Positions 1-10,400 of a DNA stretch of 64,000 nt are shown piece by piece. The stretch covers positions 1,426,001-1,490,000 of the forward strand of contig NZ_JPZL01000001.1 in assembly GCF_000759345.1 (NCBI RefSeq), in the 5' to 3' direction. Each line of letters starts with the position of its first letter. Position 1 is the stretch's first letter. The translations under genes were made by a program, and so were the position numbers. Under the pieces are notes generated by a model. It was not told where the DNA came from, made no database searches, and saw nothing but the letters and a program-made list of their open reading frames with translations. Origin of the DNA: Litchfieldella xinjiangensis (GTDB taxonomy: Bacteria > Pseudomonadota > Gammaproteobacteria > Pseudomonadales > Halomonadaceae).

Positions 1-1133
1 CACCATACGACGTCATAGGTGCCCGTGGTCTCGTACAGGTAGCCGCCCAGCCACACGCCCGTAAAGCTGCCGACCTGATGACTCAGGAATACCACACCAT
101 ACAGTGTTGCCATGTAGCGCGTGCCGAACATGGTCGCCACCAGCCCCGAGGTGGGAGGCACTGTCGCCAGCCACAGGAAGCCCATCACACAGCTGAACAG
201 CATCACCGAGGTCAGCGTCATCGGCAGCAGCATGAACAGCGCAATCGCCACGGCACGTCCGGCATAGATGCCAATCAGCACCAGACGCTTGGAGACCTTG
301 CCCGAGATCACCCCGGCCGTGAAGGCGCCGACCACGTTGCACAAGCCGATCAGGCTGATCGACCAGGCACCGACGCTGGCATCGAAACCGGCATCGACCA
401 GGAAAGCCGGCATGTGCACGGTAATGAAGGCGAGATGGAAGCCACACACGAAGAAGCCGGCCGTCAGCAGCCAGTAGGAAGCATGGCCCCGCGCCAGCTT
501 GAGCGTTTCGGCAAAGGCCCCCGGAGAGGCGATCCGGGCGGCCCCGTCGGGTCCCTTGTCGGAAACGGCCAGCGGCATGGCCAGCAGGGCCATGGTCAGG
601 CTCATCAACGCCATGGCATTGAGCGCCCCGCTCCAGCCCAGCCAGTCGATCAGCCCCTGAGCGACCGGAGCCAACAGGAACTGGCCCATCGAGCCGGCTG
701 CCGTTCCAATGCCCAGCACCCACTGGCGCTGCGTCTCGTCCACCGCGCGTGCCATGGCCGGCAACACGATGCCGAACGCCGTGCCCGCCACCCCGGCACC
801 GACCAGCAGCCCGGCGCCACCATTCAATATCCAGATCTGGTCGACGTCGGCCGTGAGCCACAACCCAAGAGCATACAGCGCTGCACCGGCGATCACGACG
901 CGCACCGTACCGAAGCGATCGGCCAGCCCCCCGGCCAGCACGGCAATCAGGCCCCAGCTCAGGTTCTGTATAGCCAGGGCCAGACCGATGACGTCACGCC
1001 CCCAGCCATTGGCTTCATTGAGCGGCTGAACGAATAGCCCGAAGCTGGACCTCAGCCCAAACGACAGCATCAACAGCAACGAGCCACACAGGATCAACCA
1101 CCAGGTGGCGGCAGGCAGACGAGCGGAACGCAT
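1..1133 (-). CDS. MFS transporter (3' end outside window)
   Basis: The reverse strand reads open from ATG at 1133 to the window edge (377 codons, no stop). The product is almost entirely hydrophobic helices separated by short loops, as in a 12-helix major facilitator. It starts MRSARLPAATWWLILCG and has a GLADRFG-type loop after the first helices, the usual MFS loop 2-3 position. It would be an inner-membrane secondary carrier; the substrate cannot be told from sequence. The last part of the protein lies outside the window. The gene stands 162 bp downstream of the MDR oxidoreductase on the same strand and may be read with it. Confidence 0.85.
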   Translation of the reverse strand, partial: MRSARLPAATWWLILCGSLLLMLSFGLRSSFGLFVQPLNEANGWGRDVIGLALAIQNLSWGLIAVLAGGLADRFGTVRVVIAGAALYALGLWLTADVDQIWILNGGAGLLVGAGVAGTAFGIVLPAMARAVDETQRQWVLGIGTAAGSMGQFLLAPVAQGLIDWLGWSGALNAMALMSLTMALLAMPLAVSDKGPDGAARIASPGAFAETLKLARGHASYWLLTAGFFVCGFHLAFITVHMPAFLVDAGFDASVGAWSISLIGLCNVVGAFTAGVISGKVSKRLVLIGIYAGRAVAIALFMLLPMTLTSVMLFSCVMGFLWLATVPPTSGLVATMFGTRYMATLYGVVFLSHQVGSFTGVWLGGYLYETTGTYDVVW

Positions 1134-1295
1134 GACGGCTTCTCCAAGGGGTGAGCGAGGACAATATCGTACGCTTGCGAAGGATCGTTTTAGCACGTTC
1201 CCCGCGTCCCCGGAATGACCGCGCCGCTGCTATCAACGAGCGACGCCGCCATCAACGAATGCCGACGGCGGCGTCCCGGCGGTGATGACCGGGGT

Positions 1296-2303
1296 CTAGA
1301 ATTCCAGGCAGATCTTGCCGAAGTGCCGCCCGGCTTCCTCATGGCGGAAGGCGTCGGCGATCTCGTCAAGCCCGAAGGTGCTATCGATGACCGGCCGCAA
1401 CCCGGTGGACTCCAGACCGCGCACCATTTCCTGCTGATGAGTGCGGCTGCCGACGATCAAGCCCTGGAGCCGGGCCTGCTTGGCCATCAGCTTGGCGGTG
1501 GGGATGTCACCGCCACGCCCGGTCAGCACGCCAATCAACGAAATGTGGCCGCCAATGCGTACGGCATCGATGGATTGCGGCAACGTACCCGGTCCACCGA
1601 CCTCGATGATGTGATCGACGCCGCGCCCGCCGGTGAGAGCCTTGACCCGCTTGCCCCATTCCGGCTCGGTCTTGTAGTTCAGGGTCTCGTCGGCGCCGAG
1701 TTGCTTGAGCTTCTCGATCTTTTCGTCGGAGGACGACGTGGCAATGACATGCGCGCCCATTGCCTTGGCCAGTTGGACCGCAAAGATCGAGACGCCGCCA
1801 GTGCCCAGTGCCAGCACGCTCTCGCCAGCCTTGAGATTGCCATCGACGACCAGGGCCCGCCAGGCGGTGAGCCCCGCCGTGGTCAGGGTGGCCGCCTCGG
1901 CGTGGCTGTAGCCTTTGGGCGCGTGGGTGAACCAGGTCGCGGGCCGTACCACCTGCTCGCGCGCGTAGCCATCGAGTCCATCGCCGGGCGTGGTCTTGAA
2001 GTCACCGACCCGAGCCGGACCATCCAGCCAGTAGGGGAAGAAGGTCGAAACTACCGAGTCGCCGACCTTGAACTCCTCGACCCCCTCGCCGACGGCTTCG
2101 ACACTACCTGCGCCATCGGACATGGGGATACGGCCGTCCTCGGTGGGCATGGCGCCCGAGACGACACCATAGTCATGAAAGTTGAGCGAACTGGCGTGAA
2201 TTCGAACGCGGATCTCGCCTGGGCCCGGTTCGCCGGGGCTCTCACGTTCGCTCAGCGCGAGCTTGTCCAGTCCACCGGGGCTCTTGAGTGTTACGACCTT
2301 CAT
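1296..2303 (-). CDS. Zinc-free MDR family NAD(P)H-dependent oxidoreductase (quinone reductase-like)
   Basis: 335 residues, the usual MDR length. The N-terminal GroES-like half (residues 1-130) carries NFHDYGVVSG. The Rossmann half has GTGGVS at 167-172 and an ATSSSDEK segment that fits NADP(H) binding. The structural-zinc cysteine cluster of alcohol dehydrogenases is absent, so a quinone oxidoreductase or enoyl reductase type is likely. An upstream in-frame start would add 26 residues. The ATG at 2303 is preferred because AAGGAG lies 8 bp before it and the family N-terminus MKVVTLK begins there. The substrate is unknown. Confidence 0.85.
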   Translation of the reverse strand: MKVVTLKSPGGLDKLALSERESPGEPGPGEIRVRIHASSLNFHDYGVVSGAMPTEDGRIPMSDGAGSVEAVGEGVEEFKVGDSVVSTFFPYWLDGPARVGDFKTTPGDGLDGYAREQVVRPATWFTHAPKGYSHAEAATLTTAGLTAWRALVVDGNLKAGESVLALGTGGVSIFAVQLAKAMGAHVIATSSSDEKIEKLKQLGADETLNYKTEPEWGKRVKALTGGRGVDHIIEVGGPGTLPQSIDAVRIGGHISLIGVLTGRGGDIPTAKLMAKQARLQGLIVGSRTHQQEMVRGLESTGLRPVIDSTFGLDEIADAFRHEEAGRHFGKICLEF

Positions 2304-2522
2304 CAGCTGTCTCCTTATCGTGAATCGTTCATCGACATTGGCAGTCTCGCCGCTATCTGACAAGCGGTGCACTTTGGGCAAAACTTAATCGGACCCATGG
2401 GGTCAAAGTATTTGTCGCAACCCGCGAGGGCTGCCACTATGCAAGTGACAGCGCCGGCTCAACAATATGCAGCGCCGCTCGATCCCGGGTATTGCACCCC
2501 TACACATCAGGAGGATAGCCCC

Positions 2523-2687
2523 ATGGGAATTATCGAGACTCTCAGCGCAGGTGCGGCCGCAGCGGCCCTGCTGGCCTTTGCCGTCCACCTCCTTCGCGAG
2601 AGCCAGCAACGTCCCATTCGCAAGGAAGTGCGGATCGACGAACACGAGCGAGACATTCGACACCAGCGTCGTCACTCCCGCGACTGA
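2523..2687 (+). CDS. Small membrane-anchored protein of unknown function (54 aa)
   Basis: ATG at 2523 follows a perfect AGGAGG 8 bp upstream; the reading frame is open further upstream but has no ribosome site. The peptide has one hydrophobic helix (about residues 5-23, rich in Ala and Leu) followed by a highly charged Arg/Glu/His tail. That suggests a single-pass inner-membrane peptide with a cytoplasmic tail. It stands alone between divergent and co-directed neighbours and is followed by a strong terminator, so it is probably a monocistronic gene. No family is recognised. Confidence 0.7.
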   Translation: MGIIETLSAGAAAAALLAFAVHLLRESQQRPIRKEVRIDEHERDIRHQRRHSRD

Positions 2688-2725
2688 CGCTATCGCATTG
2701 CTCTATCGAATTGCTTGAGACATGT

Positions 2726-2757
2726 CCGGCCGGGCTCAAACCCGGCCGGTTTCTTTT
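2726..2757 (+). terminator. Rho-independent terminator after the 54-aa gene
   Basis: Perfect 9-bp stem CCGGCCGGG / CCCGGCCGG with loop CTCAAA, followed by TTTCTTTT. Confidence 0.9.
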
Positions 2758-2911
2758 GGGTATCGCTTCGATACTGCACGCGTGAACGTGCTCCACTGCC
2801 CTCTTCCATGGCGCCTCGACACGATCGTTGCGTCGCCCTCCCGAACCCGGCTTGTAAAAATCGGCTAATCCTCCCAAGGTTTGTAGGGATAGTCAGGATC
2901 AGGGAGACCTC

Positions 2912-4828
<1,917 letters not shown>

Positions 4829-4839
4829 ACGCTCCGGCA

Positions 4840-5244
4840 TCAGGCCGGTATCTTGCGGTGCTGGGTATTTTCCCCCGGCGTGATGAACAGCATCAGCGCC
4901 GGGGCCCGAACCCGGGCGGTATGCCATGTCGAACGGGGGATAATGGCGTAATCGCCTACCGTGTCGAGCTCCACGTCACGCCCGCCCCCGTCTGCCTCCA
5001 GCATGAACGTGACCGCTCCCGAAAGCAGGCAGACGATCTCATCGCCCATCGGATGCATCTCCCAGGCGCTCCAGTCTTCGGCAAAGACGTGATAGCTGAT
5101 GAGATATTCGTCATGAAAATTGCCCAGCTGACCGGTCGATAGCCGCTCCCAGAAGCTCTCGTCTACCGTCAGAGGTTCTGCAGAAGCATCGGCGCGCAGG
5201 CGTAGATAGGTATTCGTGAAATGAAACGGGCCGGACTGGGGCAT
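4840..5244 (-). CDS. Cupin-domain protein
   Basis: 134 residues forming one cupin barrel. Motif 1 is represented by EMHPMGDEIVCLLSGAVTF and motif 2 by GDYAIIPRSTWHTARV, leaving a probable metal site of His, Glu and His. The start at 5244 has GAGAGG 9 bp upstream; an in-frame start at 5286 has no ribosome site. The gene converges on the FtsH-type protease with only 11 bp between stop codons. Cupins of this size bind or modify small ligands; the substrate is not evident. Confidence 0.8.
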   Translation of the reverse strand: MPQSGPFHFTNTYLRLRADASAEPLTVDESFWERLSTGQLGNFHDEYLISYHVFAEDWSAWEMHPMGDEIVCLLSGAVTFMLEADGGGRDVELDTVGDYAIIPRSTWHTARVRAPALMLFITPGENTQHRKIPA

Positions 5245-5319
5245 CTTGGCTGGCCTCTCAGTGGGGTAATCCCTTCGATTCAGCATAGCAGAGCGACCCA
5301 GCGCCGCTGTCCATCTTCC

Positions 5320-6051
5320 TCATGACGCCAGAATGTCGTCCCGTAGTGCTTGGGCGTTATGCACGGCATGCCCCGCCTGGTCATTATTGAAATAGGCATA
5401 GACATCGCGGCCTTCGGCCAGCCAGTCAAGGATGCGCGACGCTTCCTGGCGCAGGAAGGCGCTGCTGTAGCTGCCGGTATAATGCTCACCGTGATAGCGA
5501 AGGTATACCCAATCGGCGGTCAGTGTGCGCGGATGCTCGTCGAGCATGTCGTGGATACACAGCGCGGCTCCATGCTCGCGCAGCACCGAAAAGACCTCCT
5601 CGTTGAGCCATTCGGCGTCGCGAAACTCAAAGGCCCAACGGACCTTGCCGGGTGCGGTCTCGAGGAAATCCGCAAGACGATCAGGCCGCGCCTTCCAGCG
5701 TGGCGGCAACTGGACCAGCACCGGTCCCAGATGCGTCCCCAGGCGCTTGGCCACCTCGAGGAAGGTGTTCACACTGTTCTCCGGTTCCTTGAGACGCTTG
5801 ATATGGCTGCCGTAACGGCTGAACTTGAGCACATATTCGAAACCCTTCGGCGCCGCCTCCTTCCAGGCATCGAATGTTTCTGCGCTGGGCAGGTTGTAGA
5901 ACGTATTGTTGATTTCCACCGTGTCGAAATGCTCGGCATAGAAGTCGAACCAGCGAGTCTGGGGCAGATCCTTGGGATAGAAGCGTCCACGCCAGTGTTT
6001 GTACTGATAGCCTGATGTACCGACACGCAATTGACCCCGCTTGTGACTCAT
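5320..6051 (-). CDS. DUF72 (YecE-like) TIM-barrel protein
   Basis: 243 residues. The N-terminal VGTSGYQYKHWRGRFYP and the downstream FEFRDAEWL are hallmarks of DUF72 (YecE family). The family adopts a TIM-barrel fold with no firmly established biochemical role. The start at 6051 is supported by AAGGAG 6 bp upstream; a start 8 codons earlier has none. The gene is divergent from the yeeN-like gene, sharing a 123-bp promoter region. Confidence 0.9.
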   Translation of the reverse strand: MSHKRGQLRVGTSGYQYKHWRGRFYPKDLPQTRWFDFYAEHFDTVEINNTFYNLPSAETFDAWKEAAPKGFEYVLKFSRYGSHIKRLKEPENSVNTFLEVAKRLGTHLGPVLVQLPPRWKARPDRLADFLETAPGKVRWAFEFRDAEWLNEEVFSVLREHGAALCIHDMLDEHPRTLTADWVYLRYHGEHYTGSYSSAFLRQEASRILDWLAEGRDVYAYFNNDQAGHAVHNAQALRDDILAS

Positions 6052-6174
6052 CGTCCGCTCCTTGTGACGTAGCATGCTGCCTGGGAGTGTAGCCGTCGGG
6101 GCGAAATAAACCTGTTCGCAGTCGGGTGAGTTCAGTAAGATTCCCCGGTGTCAATGACGTAACAGGACAGCAAG

Positions 6175-6897
6175 ATGGGTAGGGCTTTCCAGAACCGCAA
6201 GGAATCCATGGCCAAGACGGCCGCCGCCAAGACCAAGGTCTACAGCAAGTATGGCCGCGAGATCTATGTCTGTGCCAAGCAAGGCGGTGTCGACCCCGCC
6301 GGCAACTTGTCGCTGCGCGGCTTGATCGACCGAGCCAAGAAGGATCAGGTGCCCTCGCACGTGATCGATAAAGCCCTGGACAAGGCCAAGGGGGCCGGTG
6401 GCGAAGATTTCTCCCCCGCCCGCTACGAAGGTTTCGGCCCGGGCAACTGCATGGTCATCGTCGACTGCCTGACCGACAACCCGAATCGTACCTTCGGTGA
6501 CGTGCGTGCCTGTTTCACCAAGACCAAATGCAAGATCGGTACGCCGGGCAGTGTCAGTCACATGTTCGACCACAGCGCGATCCTGGCCTACAAGGGCGAC
6601 GATGAAGAAGGCGCCCTGGAAGCCTTGATGGAAGCCGACGTGGACGTCACCGACATCGAGAACGAGGATGGCATGCTTACGGTCTTCGCGCCGCATACCG
6701 AGTATGCCAAGGCCAAGCAGGCCTTGATCGATGCCTTCGGCGAGATCGATTTCGAGGTCGACGAGATCCAGTTCGTGCCCCAGACCCTGATGCCGGTCGA
6801 AGGCGAAGACGTGGCCATGTTCGAGAAATTCCTGGATATGCTCAACGATCTCGATGACGTGCAGAACGTCTATCACAATGCCGAGATCGCTCAATAA
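6175..6897 (+). CDS. yeeN: YebC/PmpR-family protein, YeeN subtype
   Basis: 240 residues. The N-terminus [20 protein letters not shown] with [10 protein letters not shown] is characteristic of the YeeN branch of the YebC family (the YebC branch starts MAGHSKWANI). YebC/TACO1 proteins have been described as transcription regulators and, more recently, as factors that relieve ribosome stalling. The three-domain length is complete. AGGA stands 7 bp before the ATG. It is monocistronic, closed by a strong terminator. Whether it regulates transcription or translation here cannot be read from the sequence. Confidence 0.92.
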   Translation: MGRAFQNRKESMAKTAAAKTKVYSKYGREIYVCAKQGGVDPAGNLSLRGLIDRAKKDQVPSHVIDKALDKAKGAGGEDFSPARYEGFGPGNCMVIVDCLTDNPNRTFGDVRACFTKTKCKIGTPGSVSHMFDHSAILAYKGDDEEGALEALMEADVDVTDIENEDGMLTVFAPHTEYAKAKQALIDAFGEIDFEVDEIQFVPQTLMPVEGEDVAMFEKFLDMLNDLDDVQNVYHNAEIAQ

Positions 6898-6929
6898 GGC
6901 AGAGAAGCGCATCCGCACTGCCTGCCCAC

Positions 6930-6960
6930 AAAAAACCCGGCTCATCGCCGGGTTTTTTGT
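6930..6960 (+). terminator. Bidirectional terminator between yeeN and the DUF3618 operon
   Basis: AAAAAACCCGG and CCGGGTTTTTT form an 11-bp stem around CTCATCG. The U-tract exists on both strands, so it can end yeeN and the convergent DUF3618 operon. Confidence 0.9.
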
Positions 6961-6981
6961 GCAGATTGCCTTTATCGAAAA

Positions 6982-8247
6982 TCAGACGCCACGCGTCGGA
7001 TTCTGATTACCCGGTTTGGACGAGTAATTGTTGTCCGACTCCGGCGTGTTACCGCCTTTCTTCGAAGCCTCGTTCTTTACTTCGCCTGTGCTGCTGGTGC
7101 CGGTACCCGTGCGGCTGTCGCTGCCCGAGCCTGCCTTGGCATATTGCTGCTCATTGGTGGCGTTAGCACCTGTCGTGCTCTTGTCGCTACCTGATGAGTT
7201 CGCGCTGCCAGACTTGGCACCACCCGAGTTCGAGCTATCCGAGTTCGAGCGAGCCTGCTCGGCTTTCTCATGGATCTTTTCCTGGGCGCGTTCCGCCTGT
7301 TCCTGGACTTTCGCCTGAGCACGCTCGGCCTGCTCCTGGCCGGTTTCGCGGGCCTTGTCCAGAGTACGATCGCGCACATCGCCCATGTACTCGTCTTCGT
7401 AGCGCGTGGAGGGGAACAGGCTGCCCAAGGCGGCGCCTACGGCGATCCCCAGCGCGCCCGCTACCAGCGGATGCTCGCGAACGAACTGATGAGTCTGGTT
7501 GCCGGCGTTGCGGGCACGCTGCGAGACGCCACTCGAGGAAGAGCCCGAACCACCGCTATTGCTGCGGAATTGAGATGCCTTGTTGCGCATGTTGTCTCCC
7601 ATGTGCTGAGCACGCTCACCGGCCTGGCTGCCCATATGGCGTGCACGATCGCCGGCGTGCTGGGCGCTGCCCTTGGCCTTGCCCATCATCTGCTGTGCCT
7701 TTTCGGTCATGGCACCCAGGCGGCCCTGCTTCTGGTCGCTGCCGACACTCGGCGTGGCCGTGGAGTGAGTCGCCGACGCGCCCACCGATGCCGGGTCGTG
7801 CCCCATGGTGGTGGTTCCCGCGCCGGTCACCGTGACAGTCGACCCATCGGCCTCCATGCTGTGCACGGCCATGTCATCGGCAGGCACCGGCAGGTGCGAG
7901 GCATAGGATGAATGGTTGCCGATATTGCCCAATGGCCCGGTATCGCCGATATGCGAACGGGTATACCCCGAATCGTGCTGGTTGGACTTGCGCTGCGAAA
8001 TCAGCAGCCAGCCAAGGCCGATCCCGGTCACCATGATGGGAAGCGGATTGTCCTTGATGGTGCGCCCGACGCTGGACGCGATATCGTTGGCGCCGCCTTG
8101 GCGCAGGTATTCGTACGTCGTATTCATAAGCTGTTGCGGTGAGAACCGCTCCTCGAGTTCGTGAAGTGTGTGATCCAGACGTTCACGCGTCTCGTGGATC
8201 TCGTTTTCAATGTCTTCCGGACTGCGCGGTTGGTTGTCCTGGCTCAT
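6982..8247 (-). CDS. DUF3618-domain membrane protein with repetitive C-terminal tail
   Basis: 421 residues. Residues 1-50 (SPEDIENEIHETRERLDHTLHELEER) are the DUF3618 motif, which precedes a hydrophobic helix PLPIMVTGIGLGWLLIS. A long Gly/Ser/Met/His-rich low-complexity linker follows. A glycine-zipper helix (PLVAGALGIAVGAALGSLFP) comes next, then an Ala/Glu/Gln/Lys coiled-coil repeat (QERAQ-type) and a Ser/Gly/Asn tail. Its ATG overlaps the stop of the holin-like gene by 4 bp (ATGA). It is probably an inner-membrane, ribosome- or stress-associated protein like E. coli YqjD, which also has a helix plus a charged domain; that comparison is an inference. Confidence 0.85.
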   Translation of the reverse strand: MSQDNQPRSPEDIENEIHETRERLDHTLHELEERFSPQQLMNTTYEYLRQGGANDIASSVGRTIKDNPLPIMVTGIGLGWLLISQRKSNQHDSGYTRSHIGDTGPLGNIGNHSSYASHLPVPADDMAVHSMEADGSTVTVTGAGTTTMGHDPASVGASATHSTATPSVGSDQKQGRLGAMTEKAQQMMGKAKGSAQHAGDRARHMGSQAGERAQHMGDNMRNKASQFRSNSGGSGSSSSGVSQRARNAGNQTHQFVREHPLVAGALGIAVGAALGSLFPSTRYEDEYMGDVRDRTLDKARETGQEQAERAQAKVQEQAERAQEKIHEKAEQARSNSDSSNSGGAKSGSANSSGSDKSTTGANATNEQQYAKAGSGSDSRTGTGTSSTGEVKNEASKKGGNTPESDNNYSSKPGNQNPTRGV

Positions 8248-8681
8248 CGCTGCCCCTCCATGACCGACCGTTCATGCTCCTTGGCGAACTCCTTGTCGCG
8301 GCGGAGGCTGGCCATGGTGCGGTTCGGCATCAGGTTCTGGCTTTTCAGCTTCTTCCTGCCGCTCTGCAGCATGATGAAGCCAATGAGCATGACCACGCCG
8401 CCGACGATCAATGCCCCAAGCCAAGGGGTCGTCTCGGGGGGCAGTACCTCGTTCAAGCCGAAGACGGCGGCGGCGAGCAGTACCAGCAAGCCGCTGAACA
8501 GTACCGCACCAGCTACGGCGATCGCGGCGATGCCGCCCATGGCCTGGCTGGTCTTCTGTGACATTTCCGCCTTGACCAGCTCGGTCTCTTTGCGCACCAG
8601 CGCAGTGACCTCTCGGGTCAGACTGGAGAACAGGGCACCGATCGAGGAGCCTTCGGCCCGGGTTCTATTTTCTGTTTCCAT
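8244..8681 (-). CDS. YqjE-like phage-holin-superfamily (Hol-X/DUF1469-type) protein
   Basis: 145 residues. An amphipathic N-terminal segment (LTREVTALVRKETELVKAEM) is followed by two transmembrane helices (about 48-75 and 85-106) joined by a short loop, then a basic tail. This is the layout of the Hol-X superfamily that contains E. coli YqjE. Despite the family name there are no phage genes around, so a role in lysis is unlikely. GGGAGG lies upstream of ATG 8681. It is the middle gene of a three-gene operon with a coiled-coil protein upstream and the DUF3618 protein downstream. Confidence 0.85.
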   Translation of the reverse strand: METENRTRAEGSSIGALFSSLTREVTALVRKETELVKAEMSQKTSQAMGGIAAIAVAGAVLFSGLLVLLAAAVFGLNEVLPPETTPWLGALIVGGVVMLIGFIMLQSGRKKLKSQNLMPNRTMASLRRDKEFAKEHERSVMEGQR

Positions 8682-8738
8682 TTCTATCGCCTCCCTGGCT
8701 CGTTCTGAAAAACAGAGTAACGCTACTCAGTGATGTGC

Positions 8739-9239
8739 TCAGTAGCGATGGGAACCCGGAGTGTCGTTGCGATGCTCACCGGAACTGCGCAGGAAACGAG
8801 ACATCAGGAAACCGGCCGCGATGGCGCCACCCACGAACAGGGCAGGCTGACGACGACCGTAGTCGCGTGCCTGATTCAACAGATCGGACAGGTCGCGTTC
8901 ACGAAGCCCCTGGGACAGCACATCGGAGCGCCGCGCCAAGTCATTCACGCATCCTGAGAAATAAGGTTGCTGCTGATTGTCGAACTCATCGGCCATCTTG
9001 TGCAGCACGGTGGAAAATTTCTCCGCCTGTTCGGCGGCGGCGTCCTTCTGCCGGTCAAGCAGGCCCTCGGCCTGTTGCCGAGCTGCATCCTTCACCTCTT
9101 CGGACGTGCTACGCGCTTGCTGCTTGAACTCTTCGCCCTCTTGCTTGAACTCTTCACGCTGCGATCCCTGGCTACCCGCCGTCTGGGAATTCGTAGCGGA
9201 GGGTGAGCTAGTGTTAGCGCGCTTGTCTGAATCGACCAT
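8739..9239 (-). CDS. Coiled-coil stress protein with C-terminal membrane anchor
   Basis: 166 residues from the ATG at 9239, chosen because GGAGGT stands 6 bp upstream; an in-frame start 15 codons earlier has no such site. Residues 15-85 are a Gln/Glu/Lys/Ala heptad-like helix with repeated EEFKQ units. The C-terminus has a glycine-rich hydrophobic helix (ALFVGGAIAAGFLMSRFL). This resembles proteins annotated as nutrient-deprivation-induced or YqjD-like. As first gene of the operon it probably carries the promoter in 9240-9430. Confidence 0.75.
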   Translation of the reverse strand: MVDSDKRANTSSPSATNSQTAGSQGSQREEFKQEGEEFKQQARSTSEEVKDAARQQAEGLLDRQKDAAAEQAEKFSTVLHKMADEFDNQQQPYFSGCVNDLARRSDVLSQGLRERDLSDLLNQARDYGRRQPALFVGGAIAAGFLMSRFLRSSGEHRNDTPGSHRY

Positions 9240-9429
9240 ATCGCCACCTCCGTGTATCGTCATGTCAGATCGTGTATCCAACAAGGGCTCTCAATGCCCA
9301 TGACTTGTAGAAAAAACGTCTGCCTCATTCCGAAAAGTAGTTCTCCACTACTCACTGTCAATGGACATTTCCGTGTCGCAAAGTAACTGTCGGGGCTGCC
9401 GTAGTGCGCTTGGTGGTTCGCTGTCGCAA

Positions 9430-9457
9430 TAAAAAACCCGCCACAGGAGGCGGGTTT
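9430..9457 (-). terminator. Terminator of the RIO-kinase transcript
   Basis: AAACCCGCC / GGCGGGTTT stem (9434-9442 with 9449-9457); the A-run on the left gives a U-tract on the minus strand, 27 bp after the RIO kinase stop. Confidence 0.85.
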
Positions 9458-9483
9458 CTACATACATCAGCTAAACACAGCGA

Positions 9484-10353
9484 TCAGTCGTCGCGCTCGC
9501 CCCACTCATCTTCCTGCCAGTGCTGGGCGCTGCCCTCGTCGTGCTCATTGCGGACATCGTCGATTACAGCCAGCAGGTCGTCGAGTTCGACGCGTCGTGT
9601 ATCGTGCTTGAAACGTCCACTCAACGGGCTTTCGGGATGCAGCTGACCAGATTCGTAGAGGGACCAGATCTCCTTGGCATACTGGGTTTCGAGCAACTCC
9701 GGCGCAAAGCGTCCGAAATAGGCACGCATGTTGTTGACGTCCCGCTCGAACATCATCTCGGCACTGTTGTTGCCAGCGGCATTCACTGCCTGAGGCAGAT
9801 CGATGATTACCGGACCTTCCGGTCCCAGCAGCACATTGAATTCGGACAAGTCACCATGCACAAGGCCGACAGATAGCATGCGCACCACCTCGAGCATCAT
9901 CCAGCCATGGTATTCTCGCGCCTGCTCTGGGGTAAGCGTCACATCGTCCAGACGCGGAGCCGCGAATCCGTCAGCATCGGTGACCAAATCCATCAGCAGT
10001 ACGCCATCGATGAAACCGTGCGGCGTTGGCACACGCACGCCCGCAGCCGCCAAGCGATAAAGCGCATCGACTTCGGCGTTGAGCCATGCTTCTTCCTGCT
10101 CTTTCTGGCCGTAGCGCGTCTTCTTCTCCATCGCCCGGGCACGCCGCGTATTGCGAACCTTGCGCCCTTCCTGATACTGCACGGCCTGCTTGAAACTACG
10201 CTGGCTAGCTTCCTTGAATACCTTGGCGCAACGCAGCTCGCCACCGCTGCGCACGACATAGACCTGGGCTTCCTTGCCACTCATCAACTGCGAGACGACC
10301 TCTTCGATCAGGCCATCGTCGAGCAGCGGCTGCAATCGCTTGGGTACTTTCAT
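9484..10353 (-). CDS. RIO1-family serine/threonine protein kinase
   Basis: 289 residues. SGKEAQVYVV is the RIO nucleotide loop, VHGDLSEFNVL the catalytic loop (Asp and Asn present) and IIDLPQAV the metal-binding DxPQ variant. All motifs for phosphotransfer are present. Gammaproteobacterial homologues are conserved beside RNA helicases, but their targets are not established. ATG at 10353 matches the family N-terminus (MKxPKRxxPL); the frame is open 17 codons further upstream. It lies 47 bp downstream of dbpA on the same strand, so co-transcription is likely, pointing to RNA or ribosome metabolism. Confidence 0.9.
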   Translation of the reverse strand: MKVPKRLQPLLDDGLIEEVVSQLMSGKEAQVYVVRSGGELRCAKVFKEASQRSFKQAVQYQEGRKVRNTRRARAMEKKTRYGQKEQEEAWLNAEVDALYRLAAAGVRVPTPHGFIDGVLLMDLVTDADGFAAPRLDDVTLTPEQAREYHGWMMLEVVRMLSVGLVHGDLSEFNVLLGPEGPVIIDLPQAVNAAGNNSAEMMFERDVNNMRAYFGRFAPELLETQYAKEIWSLYESGQLHPESPLSGRFKHDTRRVELDDLLAVIDDVRNEHDEGSAQHWQEDEWGERDD

Positions 10354-10400
10354 GATCCTCTCGCGTTCCCGGTCCGTGTTTGTCGTCGTGGCGGCGTCGA

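Noticed and set aside
1242-1275. GACGCCGCC / GGCGGCGTC inverted repeat as a terminator of the MDR oxidoreductase gene
   Set aside because: A 16-nt loop and no U-tract; too weak in such GC-rich DNA.
8244-8681. Prophage holin
   Set aside because: The Hol-X name is a superfamily label; no endolysin, capsid, tail or integrase gene is nearby and the operon context is YqjE-like.
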